This document shows positions 32,007 through 41,098 of a stretch of DNA of 64,000 nucleotides, in pieces. The position numbers and the translations under genes were made by a program. The notes under the pieces were generated by a model that made no database searches, was not told the DNA's origin, and was given only the letters and a program-made list of their open reading frames with translations. Each line of letters opens with the position of its first letter. Positions within the stretch are counted from its first letter, which is position 1. Source of the stretch: UBA10103 sp964437185 (GTDB taxonomy: Bacteria > Patescibacteriota > Minisyncoccia > Phycocordibacterales > UBA2100); contig CAYTFU010000002.1 of the NCBI GenBank assembly GCA_964437185.1, positions 1 to 64,000 of the forward strand, written 5' to 3'.

Positions 32007-32618
32007 CTATCGTCTACCCTCCAGGGCGTTTTTTAGTGTTTCGGGATCGGCGTATTCAAGCTCGCTGCCTGTAGAAAGCCCGCGGCCAAGAGCCGACACT
32101 TTGAGGTTCGAGATACTTAAAGCCTGAATCCGCTCGCGCACGTGCGCTTCCGTCACATCGCCCTCTGTGTTTGCAGGAAAAGCTAAAATAATTTCAATGA
32201 GTCCGGCCTGCGCTCGCGCCGGTAGTGTGTCCACGAGCTGCTTAACTCTCAATCCATGTGTCTTATCGGAAGCGAGAGAAATCGTGCCTCCCAGCACAAA
32301 GTAGCGACCCTTAAACGTCCCGCTCCGTTCAAGCGCGGCGGCGTCGACATCGGACGCAACGACCGCAAGGTACTGCGGGTCGCGCGCTGAATCGCCGCAG
32401 ATTTCGCAAAGTTTTTTTCCGCCGCTGTGGTAGCGAAAACACTGCGTGCACTGATGCACCGACCCGCTCAACGACTGAATGGATTCAACCAGTTCGCGTC
32501 GCGAAGATGGAGAGCTGCGAAGAAGATACTGCACAAATCTCTGCGCCTGGCGAGGGCCGATACCGGGAAATTTTTCAAACAGTGCGACGAGCCGATCAAT
32601 CTCTCCCGACATACTCAA
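32007..32618 (-). CDS. recR: Recombination protein RecR
   Basis: 203 residues. N-terminal HhH (FEKFPGIGPRQAQRFVQYLL), Cys4-type zinc finger (CTQCFRYHSGGKKLCEIC), Toprim domain (LAVVASDVDAAALERSG ... FVLGG) and the C-terminal Walker-B-like region with LSTGSELEYAD. RecR works with RecO/RecF in loading RecA at gaps. The ATG overlaps the dnaB 3' end by 4 nt, so it is co-translated with dnaB. Confidence 0.94.
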   Translation of the reverse strand: MSMSGEIDRLVALFEKFPGIGPRQAQRFVQYLLRSSPSSRRELVESIQSLSGSVHQCTQCFRYHSGGKKLCEICGDSARDPQYLAVVASDVDAAALERSGTFKGRYFVLGGTISLASDKTHGLRVKQLVDTLPARAQAGLIEIILAFPANTEGDVTEAHVRERIQALSISNLKVSALGRGLSTGSELEYADPETLKNALEGRR

Positions 32619-33964
32619 AACGGTGCGCCTTCCACCTCAGTCTCAGTCGAAAAATCCGCAAATTGGCTTTTCTCTAATGATCTAAAGGAGGTTACCTCTT
32701 CATCAAATCGAAGGTCCACTTTTCCGACCGGCCCGTTGCGGTGCTTTTCGATGAGAATTTCCGCGATGTTGGTCTTCTCAGCTCCCGTATCAGCATTCAT
32801 TTTGTCTTCTCGGTGAATAAACATAACCACATCCGCATCTTGTTCAATAGAACCAGAATCGCGGAGATCCGAAAGTCGAGGTCGACCGCGGCGCTGCTCC
32901 ACAGCACGCGAGAGCTGCGAAAGGGCAAGCACGGGGACTTCGAGTTCTCGAGCCATCGCCTTTAGAGACCGTGAAATTTCTGTCACTTGCTGAACGAGGT
33001 TGTCCGAACCACGCGTATAGGTAGGTGTAATAAGCTGAAGATAATCGACGACGATGAGTCCAAGATTCTTTTCCATTTTAAGTCGCCTTGCGACGGAGCG
33101 CATGGCGAGTACTGTCGCAGAAGCTTTGTCATCAATAAAGATCGGAGCCTCAGCGAGCACGCCCATGCCCTCCTGCAAACGCTCGAACTCGTCGTCGCCC
33201 TTTATTTTTCCCGTTCGCAATCGCCACGCATTCACGCCAGCCTGCGCTGCGAGCATACGATCCACAAGCTGCTGCGAGCTCATTTCAAGAGAAAAAATAC
33301 CGACCGAGGTGCCGTGCTTCGTCGCCGACTGCCGCGCGATGTCGAGTGCGAGGGCCGTCTTTCCCATACTCGGTCGAGCCGCAAGAATAATCAAATCCGA
33401 TTTTTGGAGACCTGCCAAAAGATTGTCGAGCTGCGGGAAGCCCGTCGGTATCCCGCGCATAACGCCGCTCGTCTTCTGAAGTGTCTCCAATCGCTCCCAC
33501 GCTTCTGCGAGTTCGTCCTTAATCGAGCTGAACGACCGCAGCATGGGGGATTGAGTTACAGAAAATACAGCAGCCTGCGCCTCGTCAAGCACGATCTCAA
33601 TGTCCCGATCCTCCTCAAATCCGAGCTCGCCGATTTTCGACGCCGCATCAATAAGGCTTCGCAGCACAAACTTCGACTGAACACCCTGCGCGTAATGTCG
33701 CGCCGAGCCCGGGCTCGCCGCCGCGTTAACCAATTCAGAAAGGTAGCTCGAACCTCCGATTTCATTCAAAAGCTTGCGCTCTTTGAGTTTGCTCGAAAGG
33801 GTAACCATGTCGATCGGTTCACCTTTGGCATGGAGCGAGAGCATTGAATCAAAAATCGTGCGATGCCTTCCTACATAGAATGAGTCGACACCGATAAGGT
33901 CCGCGACCTCGTACATGGCGTTTTGGTTGATTAGGAGTGCACCCAAAAGCGCCCGCTCCATTTC
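32615..33964 (-). CDS. dnaB: Replicative DNA helicase DnaB (5' end lost in scaffold gap)
   Basis: About 450 residues are visible, beginning EMERALLGALLINQNAMYEV, which is only some 10-25 residues from the usual DnaB start; the true start is inside the N run. The N-terminal helical domain is followed by the RecA-like motor with Walker A ARPSMGKTALALD, FSLEMSSQQLVDRM, Walker B LIVVDYLQLI and the arginine-rich QLSRAVEQRRGRPRLSDLRDSG. It unwinds DNA at the replication fork. The reading frame that continues beyond the N run is antisense to the next gene and is not part of DnaB. recR follows with overlap. Confidence 0.93.
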   Translation of the reverse strand, partial: EMERALLGALLINQNAMYEVADLIGVDSFYVGRHRTIFDSMLSLHAKGEPIDMVTLSSKLKERKLLNEIGGSSYLSELVNAAASPGSARHYAQGVQSKFVLRSLIDAASKIGELGFEEDRDIEIVLDEAQAAVFSVTQSPMLRSFSSIKDELAEAWERLETLQKTSGVMRGIPTGFPQLDNLLAGLQKSDLIILAARPSMGKTALALDIARQSATKHGTSVGIFSLEMSSQQLVDRMLAAQAGVNAWRLRTGKIKGDDEFERLQEGMGVLAEAPIFIDDKASATVLAMRSVARRLKMEKNLGLIVVDYLQLITPTYTRGSDNLVQQVTEISRSLKAMARELEVPVLALSQLSRAVEQRRGRPRLSDLRDSGSIEQDADVVMFIHREDKMNADTGAEKTNIAEILIEKHRNGPVGKVDLRFDEEVTSFRSLEKSQFADFSTETEVEGAPF

Positions 33965-34064
33965 NNNNNNNNNNNNNNNNNNNNNNNNNNNNNNNNNNNN
34001 NNNNNNNNNNNNNNNNNNNNNNNNNNNNNNNNNNNNNNNNNNNNNNNNNNNNNNNNNNNNNNNN
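33965..34064. other. Scaffold gap of 100 N
   Basis: Exactly 100 undetermined bases, a standard placeholder for a gap of unknown length. The dnaB start and the promoter regions of both flanking genes are hidden here. Confidence 0.99.
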
Positions 34065-34148
34065 GATACTTTGATATAACAATCACCACGCGAGTTTGAA
34101 TAGTCAATCAGAACCCTGGTGGCAGCACTTCGCGGTACATCCAACAAC

Positions 34149-35171
34149 ATGCTAATTTTTTCACCAAAATCCGCTGCCAAGGACCTCATAACTGGCCTCC
34201 CCGAGCGCTCGCGAAAAGTGCTCTCCGATCGTTTCGGACTTTCCGGAAAAGGGGAGCGCCGCACGCTCGATGCGATTGGGCAGGAGTACGGCATTACGCG
34301 CGAGCGCATTCGCCAGATCGAGAATCACAGCATCTCCGCGGTGCGCGATTCGGAAGCATACACTGCTCACACGCAGAATTTGGAGCATTTGAAGCAGGCT
34401 ATTGCCACCCTCGGTGGAATGCTTGTGGAGGAGACAATCCTGCGCGAACTTACAAAAAATGAAGCTGAGCACAATCACATAGTGTTTCTTCTGACCGTCG
34501 GCCATCATTTCTCCTATCGCAGGGAAAACAATGATTTTCGCGAGCGCTGGCACGTGGACGAGCAGCTCGCCGAACAGATCGAAAACGCGCTCATGAATTT
34601 GCATGAAGCGACTGAAATCAACAAACTCACTCCCGAGGAAGAGTTCTTGGAACTCTTTGCCAAATTTTTGAAACAAGAGGGCGTGCGCAATCGACCCGTC
34701 GAAGCGCTCCCGCGATGGCTCCGGATATCTAAGCGTCTAGGCCGCAATCCCCTTGGAGAGTGGGGAAGACAAGATTCGCCGCACGTGCGCATCAAGAACA
34801 CGCGCGACTTTGCATACCTAACTCTGAAGCGTCACGGTTCGCCGATGCACTTCATAGAGGTGGCAAAAAACATTGAGACGCTTTTCGGAAGGAAAACCCA
34901 CCCGGCGACAACGCACAACGAGCTTATCAAGGACTCGCGTTTTGTGTTGGTGGGGCGAGGCCTCTACGCACTTAAGGAGTGGGGTTACCAACCCGGTGTC
35001 GTACGAGATGTAATCCGAGGTATTCTCGAAAGAGAGGGACCGCTCACCCGAGAAGAAATCATTGAGCGCGTAAAGCGCGAGCGCTATGTAAAAGACGCGA
35101 CGATCGCAGTCAACTTGCAGAATGAAGGATTCGCGCGCCTTCCCGACGGGAAGTTTGCTCTCGCGATTTAA
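34149..35171 (+). CDS. Sigma-70 region-4-like HTH plus HARE-HTH domain protein
   Basis: 340 residues from ATG 34149 (GTG 34119 possible; a stop at 34077 rules out extension into the gap). The N-terminus LPERSRKVLSDRFGLSGKGE...TLDAIGQEYGITRERIRQIE is a sigma factor region 4, the -35-binding helix-turn-helix, but no region 2 is present. The C-terminus (about residues 225-340) has two winged-helix HARE-like units (SPMHFIEVAKNIETLFGRK; GPLTREEIIERVKRERYV), as in RNA polymerase delta-type proteins. It is probably a transcription regulator contacting RNA polymerase; this fusion occurs widely in CPR genomes as far as I recall. Confidence 0.85.
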   Translation: MLIFSPKSAAKDLITGLPERSRKVLSDRFGLSGKGERRTLDAIGQEYGITRERIRQIENHSISAVRDSEAYTAHTQNLEHLKQAIATLGGMLVEETILRELTKNEAEHNHIVFLLTVGHHFSYRRENNDFRERWHVDEQLAEQIENALMNLHEATEINKLTPEEEFLELFAKFLKQEGVRNRPVEALPRWLRISKRLGRNPLGEWGRQDSPHVRIKNTRDFAYLTLKRHGSPMHFIEVAKNIETLFGRKTHPATTHNELIKDSRFVLVGRGLYALKEWGYQPGVVRDVIRGILEREGPLTREEIIERVKRERYVKDATIAVNLQNEGFARLPDGKFALAI

Positions 35172-35263
35172 GACACTGAGGCGCCTATCGCAGCATCCAG
35201 CCTACTCACAGGCGCAACACGCGTGCGTCATTTTCGCCATCGTCCGATGGTATAGTTCTCGTA

Positions 35264-36673
35264 ATGATTCATGATTTCGATCAGCGCGACCAAGTAGGAA
35301 CGTGGATGTTTCGAATGATGTCTCGCGGGATTTTAACCTGGGATCTTCATGAATTTACCGACGACGTCATAGGAGAGTGGGGTATTTCGCGGGCTCTCTT
35401 TTTGAGCATCCTCTTTTGGGGATTGATGAGCATTTTGTGGGTTCAGATACCGAATTTGCCGCTTTTTGCCCTGCAGTGGCTCCTCGGTACCGCGCCGATC
35501 TGGCTGCCGTGCGTTCTATTCATGACCGCTTGGTATACATGGGTCTGGTATGTGCGCAGCAACTACATATTTAAGCGCGATTCAATGGTACTTGAAGTAA
35601 AAATGCCGCGAGACATCACGCGATCTCCTCGCGCGATGGAAAACGCATTGTCCACCTTGTGGACGGATTCAGGAGAGACGACCTTTTTTAATCGCATTTG
35701 GCAGGGCCAGGTACGCCCGTATTTTTCTTTTGAAGTCGCATCGTTTGGCGGAGAATTGCATTTTTATATTTGGTGCTGGCGCGGCTGGCGCGATACCGTG
35801 GAGGCGGCTATGTACGCGTATTATCCCGAGGTTGAATTACAGGAGGTCGAGGATTACGCGTCGAAATTCAAGTACGACCCCGAGGTCATGGATGCGTTCC
35901 CGACTGATTGGCGTTATGAACCACGCAACGACGCATACCCTATACGTACCTATGTGGAATTCGAGCTCGATAAAGATCCCGATGAGGAGTTTAAGGTGGA
36001 TCCGCTTTCAATGGTACTAGAGCGAATGAGCGGCATCAGGCACGACGAGCAGATGTGGTATCAAATTATCATCACTCAGTGCAGAGACATTCGCAGAGTT
36101 CCGGGTGAACCGTGGTGGAGCATAGAAAATCGCTACGAGGGTCTTCTAAGGGACGAAATCAAAGTTATTCGCCAAGAAACGGTGGGCGATCCGAATAAGC
36201 CGGAAGATCGCTGGATGGGATCTGCCCGCGTGCCGAATTACCGGCACACCGAACTCGTGAAGATGATAGATAGAAATATGGGCAAGCATCCATTCAACGT
36301 GGGTATGCGTGGCGTATATATCGCAGCGTCGAAGTCGTTCAACGCCTCCGGTTATACGGCCCTTAGATGGCTCTGGCGACCAGTCGGCAATCCGCAGTGG
36401 ATGAATCAGATGCGTCCGCGCCGTGGCGGCAACCCGTTTGACTATCCGTGGCAGGATTTCAACGATATGAGGTGGAATCTTATGGTTCGTAGGTGGTTTG
36501 ATTGCTACCGCCGCAGATCCCATTTTTACTCTCCGTGGATCTATCCGCACAATATGATGAGCACGGAGGTCATTGCTACGATGTGGCATCCGCCTGCAGC
36601 ATCCGCGACTCTTCCTGGACTTGAGAGAATACCGGCGAAAAAGGCCGAACCGCCATCGAATCTTCCGAAGTGA
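35264..36673 (+). CDS. Large Trp-rich membrane protein, unknown function
   Basis: 469 residues. Two transmembrane helices near the N-terminus (about residues 45-65 and 72-100, separated by a Pro-containing turn), then a ~350-residue soluble part unusually rich in Trp, Tyr and Arg (for example FYIWCWRGWRDTVEAAMYAYYPEVE) and a Pro-rich tail. The architecture recalls the membrane-plus-soluble proteins that sit beside conjugation-type ATPases in CPR genomes, but I see no ATPase here. TATAGT (35251-35256) ends 7 nt before the ATG. Confidence 0.7.
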   Translation: MIHDFDQRDQVGTWMFRMMSRGILTWDLHEFTDDVIGEWGISRALFLSILFWGLMSILWVQIPNLPLFALQWLLGTAPIWLPCVLFMTAWYTWVWYVRSNYIFKRDSMVLEVKMPRDITRSPRAMENALSTLWTDSGETTFFNRIWQGQVRPYFSFEVASFGGELHFYIWCWRGWRDTVEAAMYAYYPEVELQEVEDYASKFKYDPEVMDAFPTDWRYEPRNDAYPIRTYVEFELDKDPDEEFKVDPLSMVLERMSGIRHDEQMWYQIIITQCRDIRRVPGEPWWSIENRYEGLLRDEIKVIRQETVGDPNKPEDRWMGSARVPNYRHTELVKMIDRNMGKHPFNVGMRGVYIAASKSFNASGYTALRWLWRPVGNPQWMNQMRPRRGGNPFDYPWQDFNDMRWNLMVRRWFDCYRRRSHFYSPWIYPHNMMSTEVIATMWHPPAASATLPGLERIPAKKAEPPSNLPK

Positions 36674-36691
36674 TATTCTTCAACGCCTGGT

Positions 36692-37726
36692 ATGCCTGTA
36701 ATTACTGAATATCTAGAGAGATTATTCTCCGTTGGCCATTCTTTCACCCTCGCGGTTGCCAAAAAATGGCATTATCACTCAAATCGTCGATCGATTCTGA
36801 TACTCATTATTGGAGGGTTGAGCATCGCCGTTGTTTACCTGCAAATTATTCAACCTCCCGACGACTTCCCGCTTGAAACGCTTGTCTCTGTGCCCGAGGG
36901 TATGTCCGTGCGCGAAGTGTCGGAGAAACTACAGTCCGACAACGTCGTAAGGTCGGCCGTCGCGTTGCGCACACTTGTGCGATTTATGGGGAGCGATAGG
37001 AATGTACGCGCGGGCGATTATATGTTTAAGGAACCGAAAAACGTTTTCGCCGTCGCTCGGGCGCTTTCGATCGGACAATTCGGCCTTGAGCCATTTCGCG
37101 TGAGAATACACGAGGGTGCGATGACGAAAGAAATGGCGGCGATATTCGACGCGAGGCTAGAGCGGTTTGATGCTGAAGATTTTTTAAGTGAGGCAAAAAC
37201 TCTCGAGGGCTACCTGTTTCCCGACACCTACTTCTTTATGCCCAACGCGACGGAAGATACGGTCATAGAGGCGATGCGCCAGAATTTCGATCGCCACATG
37301 CAGCCGCTTCAATCGCAAGTTGCGAGTTCGAGCAGATCTCTCGACGAAATTGTTAAGATGGCTTCGATCGTAGAACGTGAAGCGCGCAATTCTGAGGATC
37401 GCAAAATGATTGCGGGCGTCTTATGGAATCGCATAGATCGCGGGATGGCGCTGCAGGTTGACGTGACCTTTCTATACACCATAGGCAAGGGGACCTTTCA
37501 TCTCACAATGGCTGATTTAGTGAGCGATTCACCATACAATACCTATCGCTTTAAGGGCTTGCCGCCGACGGCAATCGGCAGCCCTTCTCTCGACTCACTC
37601 ACGGCGGCACTCACGCCCACAAAGAACGACTTCCTTTTCTACCTTGCAGACAACAGCGGAGTCACACACTTCAGCAAGACATACGCCGAGCACCTGCGCA
37701 AAAAGCGACTGTACCTCGGTACGTAG
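36692..37726 (+). CDS. mltG: Endolytic transglycosylase MltG (YceG-like)
   Basis: 344 residues: one N-terminal membrane helix (about residues 34-51, SILILIIGGLSIAVVYL), a LysM-like segment (VPEGMSVREVSEKLQSDNVV), and the catalytic core with LEGYLFPDTYFF, MASIVEREARN (catalytic Glu) and the terminal THFSKTYAEHLR. MltG cuts nascent glycan strands and sets their length. It follows the Trp-rich membrane protein by 18 bp, so the two are probably one operon. Confidence 0.94.
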   Translation: MPVITEYLERLFSVGHSFTLAVAKKWHYHSNRRSILILIIGGLSIAVVYLQIIQPPDDFPLETLVSVPEGMSVREVSEKLQSDNVVRSAVALRTLVRFMGSDRNVRAGDYMFKEPKNVFAVARALSIGQFGLEPFRVRIHEGAMTKEMAAIFDARLERFDAEDFLSEAKTLEGYLFPDTYFFMPNATEDTVIEAMRQNFDRHMQPLQSQVASSSRSLDEIVKMASIVEREARNSEDRKMIAGVLWNRIDRGMALQVDVTFLYTIGKGTFHLTMADLVSDSPYNTYRFKGLPPTAIGSPSLDSLTAALTPTKNDFLFYLADNSGVTHFSKTYAEHLRKKRLYLGT

Positions 37727-37783
37727 AGATTTTCTTCGATTTATCGCTTGCCACACCGTGTGGCCTCAGCGTACAGTGCATCC

Positions 37784-38833
37784 ATGAAAGTATTTGTTGG
37801 GCTATCAGGGGGAGTCGACAGCGCTGTTTCGGCCGCGCTTCTACGCAAGCAGGGGCATGATGTGACGGGAGTATTCATAAAGATATGGCAACCCGAATTT
37901 ACCGAGTGTACGTGGAAAGAAGACCGGCTCGACGCCATGCGGGTGGCGGCGACGCTCGGCATCCCGTTTAAGGAAATCGATCTGTCTGCTGAGTACAAGC
38001 GTCACGTCATCGATACCATGGTGAGCGGATATGCGCGCGGCATCACTCCCAACCCCGATGTTATGTGCAATCAACACATAAAATTTGGTTCATTCGCACA
38101 GTGGTGCTTCGAGAGCGGGGCGGAGGCGATTGCGACGGGCCACTATGCGCGCACTCACGCGAGCTCGGCAGGCTACAACCTTCTCCGAGCAGCCGACGCC
38201 GCCAAAGATCAGTCGTATTTCCTCTATAGAATCCAGCAGGATGTTCTTGCGAAGGCACTCTTCCCGATTGGGGCTATGACGAAACAACAAGTGCGTAAAG
38301 TGGCAAGGGAACTGGCGTTACCCGTAGCCCAAAAACCCGACAGTCAGGGATTATGCTTTGCAGGGCACATTTCTATGGAAGAATTCATGTCTCGCTATTT
38401 GCCGCTTACGCCTGGCCCAGTAGTGATGAACGGAACGCGCGTCGGCGAGCATCGGGGTGCAGCACTCTATACGATTGGTCAGCGCCACGGCTTGAGCGTG
38501 ATGTCAGACGGTGATAGCGTCGCGCATTATGTTACAAAAATAGACGTTGCGACGAACACCGTACACGTATCGACGGACAAACACGACGCCTCTCGTGCAC
38601 GTGTAGTGGTCGACGATGTTCATTGGATCAATCGCGCTCCGCAGATGCCTGCAACCGTCGCTGTACAGTCGCGATATCACGAGACGCCTGTCACTGCCGA
38701 AATTTCCGGTAATCATAATCGTGTGGAAGTGACATTTTCGCAGCGACACCTCACATCGGGAGGCCAATCAATGGTTTTCTACAACGGCGATACGTGTCTC
38801 GGCGGAGGCGACATCGGTGGCGACTGTGTATAG
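37784..38833 (+). CDS. mnmA: tRNA-specific 2-thiouridylase
   Basis: 349 residues from ATG 37784 (VFVGLSGGVDSAVSAALL, the PP-loop). It thiolates U34 of tRNA Lys, Glu and Gln. The catalytic Cys pair is in NPDVMCNQHIKF and QGLCFAGHI; GHYAR and KDQSYFLYRI are also present. The C-terminal beta-barrel is intact. Together with lysS in this window it serves decoding of A-ending codons. A cysteine desulfurase partner is not visible. Confidence 0.95.
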   Translation: MKVFVGLSGGVDSAVSAALLRKQGHDVTGVFIKIWQPEFTECTWKEDRLDAMRVAATLGIPFKEIDLSAEYKRHVIDTMVSGYARGITPNPDVMCNQHIKFGSFAQWCFESGAEAIATGHYARTHASSAGYNLLRAADAAKDQSYFLYRIQQDVLAKALFPIGAMTKQQVRKVARELALPVAQKPDSQGLCFAGHISMEEFMSRYLPLTPGPVVMNGTRVGEHRGAALYTIGQRHGLSVMSDGDSVAHYVTKIDVATNTVHVSTDKHDASRARVVVDDVHWINRAPQMPATVAVQSRYHETPVTAEISGNHNRVEVTFSQRHLTSGGQSMVFYNGDTCLGGGDIGGDCV

Positions 38834-38893
38834 CCGAGCGAACACTCTCTAAGTGATGATAGATTGAGAGGCGGCGCAGCGCGCTCTCCCCAC

Positions 38894-39763
38894 ATGACAA
38901 CTTCAACGCATACACCTCGACACTCGAACGCTCCTTTTATAAAACACATGCTCGTCACCAAGGCCGACGGGGAGCAGGAGGCGTTTGATCCGGCGAAGCT
39001 TGAACACTCACTCAAGCTCGCTGGGGCATCCACCACGATGCGCGCCAAAATTCTCGCGCGCGTCATGCACGAAATGCGATTGGACACGACAACAGAAGAC
39101 ATCTATACGCACGCGTTCAAAATTCTGAGCAAAGAGGAGTCGACGCCTGTCGCTGCGCGATACTCAATCAAGAGAGCTGTCTTCGCGCTCGGTCCATCCG
39201 GCTTTCCGTTCGAGCAATTTTTGTCGGAAGTGCTGAGAGCGCATGGATGGTCGACGCAAACCGGCATGGCACTTACGGGGCGATGCGCACCCCACGAGGT
39301 TGATATTTTCGCCGAAAAGGGAAGAAAGCGCGTCGGAATAGAGGCAAAATTTCACAACGATGCGGGTGGGAAGACTGACATCAAAGACGCGCTCTATGTG
39401 CATGCACGATTTGAAGACCTCCGTCACACACCGCTTGCGACTTCTCGCGTCGACGAGGGCTGGCTCGTGACGAACACGCGTTTTACGCGCAACGCTATAC
39501 GATACGCGCAGTGCTCTGGTCTCACGCTGCTTTCGTGGGATTACCCACGCGGGCGCGGGTTATTTAACCTCATAGAGGATGGTAAGGTACACCCTCTGAC
39601 CTGCCTAACAACCCTTACAGACGGCGAAAAACGACGACTGCTCGATCAAAAGGTCGTTCTGTGTAAACACGTGACAACGCCGCACATTCTCAAAGAATAT
39701 GGCATTAGGCCGGATCGCGTTCCTCACGTACTCGAAGAGGCACGACAGCTCTGCGGAATCTGA
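38894..39763 (+). CDS. ATP-cone domain fused to an Mrr-like restriction endonuclease domain
   Basis: 289 residues. The N-terminal ATP-cone (VTKADGEQEAFDPAKLEHSLKLAG ... VAARYSIKRAV, to about residue 100), normally the nucleotide sensor of ribonucleotide reductases and NrdR, is joined to a PD-(D/E)XK nuclease of the Mrr type: the active site reads HEVDIFAEKGRKRVGIEAKFH, with Asp, Glu and Lys in place. This domain pairing suggests a nuclease gated by ATP/dATP level. Its target is unknown. No methyltransferase is nearby, so it is not a classical restriction-modification locus. Confidence 0.88.
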   Translation: MTTSTHTPRHSNAPFIKHMLVTKADGEQEAFDPAKLEHSLKLAGASTTMRAKILARVMHEMRLDTTTEDIYTHAFKILSKEESTPVAARYSIKRAVFALGPSGFPFEQFLSEVLRAHGWSTQTGMALTGRCAPHEVDIFAEKGRKRVGIEAKFHNDAGGKTDIKDALYVHARFEDLRHTPLATSRVDEGWLVTNTRFTRNAIRYAQCSGLTLLSWDYPRGRGLFNLIEDGKVHPLTCLTTLTDGEKRRLLDQKVVLCKHVTTPHILKEYGIRPDRVPHVLEEARQLCGI

Positions 39764-39800
39764 TTGAGCACAATCACCTACGGGGTGATAGAATATCGTC

Positions 39801-40301
39801 ATGAAGCCAGTGCAGCTATTCACAGACCCGACCAATGTAATGTTTTTGAAACTGCTTTTGGCAATGGTCCTCGGTAGCATCGTCGGTACTGAGCGCGCAG
39901 TCATTGCAAGAGCATCTGCCGGAATGCGTACGTTTGGTCTCGTGAGTCTCGGCTGCTGTCTGTTTGTGATTACCGGCAGCTACGTCGACGGCGCGTACTT
40001 AGGCTACGTCAACTTTGATCCGATGAAAATGGCTGCCGCAGTGGTCACGGGAATCGGCTTCATCGGCGGTGGACTCATCATTTTTCGCAACGATGCGTTG
40101 CATGGCGTCACGACAGCTGCGGGTCTGTGGATTGCGGCGGGGCTCGGGATTGCCGTCGGATTCGGCCTCTACGCCGTCGCGATTTTCGTGACGCTACTTT
40201 CGCTCATTATGTTTACTGCTATGTGGTACGTTGAAAATCGTTTTAAGCATTGGTTCGACGAACACCTTCCTCCGCGCGCAGTTGATACCGCGGATAAATA
40301 G
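39801..40301 (+). CDS. MgtC/SapB-family membrane protein
   Basis: 166 residues, four to five transmembrane helices. Signature GSIVGTERAVIARASAGMRTFGLVSLG and the GIGFIGGGLIIFRN segment, then TTAAGLWIAAGLGIAVGFG, identify the MgtC N-terminal domain; the C-terminal ACT-like domain of MgtC is absent. The family is linked to Mg2+ limitation and ATPase control. TAGAAT (39789-39794) ends 6 nt before the ATG. Confidence 0.93.
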   Translation: MKPVQLFTDPTNVMFLKLLLAMVLGSIVGTERAVIARASAGMRTFGLVSLGCCLFVITGSYVDGAYLGYVNFDPMKMAAAVVTGIGFIGGGLIIFRNDALHGVTTAAGLWIAAGLGIAVGFGLYAVAIFVTLLSLIMFTAMWYVENRFKHWFDEHLPPRAVDTADK

Positions 40302-40324
40302 TTCGCGGATGATATACTCGCGCA

Positions 40325-41098
40325 ATGAGCGGCTACTATAAACCCGATAGAAATCCCAACTGGAATTACGGAGGGCCGAATTTTCGTCTTTCACGGTCAA
40401 AAATAAGCTTGTACATGGAGTGCAAGCGCTGCTTCTATGTCGACAATAAGCTCGGCACGGCTCGTCCTCCTGGATTTCCTTTTAATCTCAACAGCGCCGT
40501 TGATGCGTTACTTAAGAAGGAGTTTGATGTACACCGCGCCGAAAAGACGCCTCACCCGCTTATGGGCGCGTATGGTCTCGATGCAGTTCCACTTGAGCAC
40601 CCGCAGATGGATGAGTGGCGCGATTCTCTCCGCAAAGGGATACAGATCCTCCATGCGCCGACCGGTCTTAAGATTAGCGGAGGGGTCGATGATGTGTGGG
40701 TGCGACCGAATGGAGAGCTCATCATCGTGGACTACAAAGCGACCAGCAAGGATGGGAAAATTGAGGAGCTCGACCAAGACTGGCACATTGGATACAAGCG
40801 ACAGCTTGAGATTTACCAGTGGCTCTTTCGACAGAATGGTTTCAAAGTATCAAATACCTGCTATTGGGTGTATGCGAATGCCGATAGGGATAAAAAAGCA
40901 TTTGACGGCGTGCTTGAATTCGAGCTGACACTCGTACCGTACGAGGGCGACGATTCGTGGGTTGAGAGCACCATCATGGACATCAAGGCCTGTCTCGATA
41001 GCGACCAGCTACCCGCGGCCGAGCCTGCATGCGATTACTGCCTCTACCGCGAAGCGGTCGGCAAAAAGATGATGGCGTTTGCCAAAAAGAAGGCATGA
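40325..41098 (+). CDS. PD-(D/E)XK nuclease with Fe-S-type cysteines (Cas4/AddB C-terminal-like)
   Basis: 257 residues. The core has SRSKISLYMECKRCFYVDN, GGVDDVWVRPNGELIIVDYKAT (catalytic Asp...Asp-x-Lys) and QLEIYQWLF, followed by a C-terminal PACDYCLYREA. The Cys at the N- and C-terminal ends resemble the four Fe-S ligands of the Cas4/AddB/RecB-like nuclease class, here as CKRC...CDYC. No cas genes or CRISPR array are present, so a repair role is more likely. It overlaps the MGMT-like gene by 4 nt (ATGA) and is followed by ung: a DNA-repair run. TATACT (40313-40318) ends 6 nt before the ATG. Confidence 0.85.
   Translation: MSGYYKPDRNPNWNYGGPNFRLSRSKISLYMECKRCFYVDNKLGTARPPGFPFNLNSAVDALLKKEFDVHRAEKTPHPLMGAYGLDAVPLEHPQMDEWRDSLRKGIQILHAPTGLKISGGVDDVWVRPNGELIIVDYKATSKDGKIEELDQDWHIGYKRQLEIYQWLFRQNGFKVSNTCYWVYANADRDKKAFDGVLEFELTLVPYEGDDSWVESTIMDIKACLDSDQLPAAEPACDYCLYREAVGKKMMAFAKKKA

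Noticed and set aside
33849..34309. Continuation of the dnaB reading frame across the N run into the next gene
   Set aside because: DnaB N-termini are short and the frame beyond the gap is antisense to the sigma-4/HARE gene; the N bases are translated as unknown and merely fail to contain a stop.
40325..41098. Cas4-like nuclease as a sign of a CRISPR-Cas locus
   Set aside because: No direct-repeat array and no other cas gene is seen anywhere in the window; the neighbours are repair genes.
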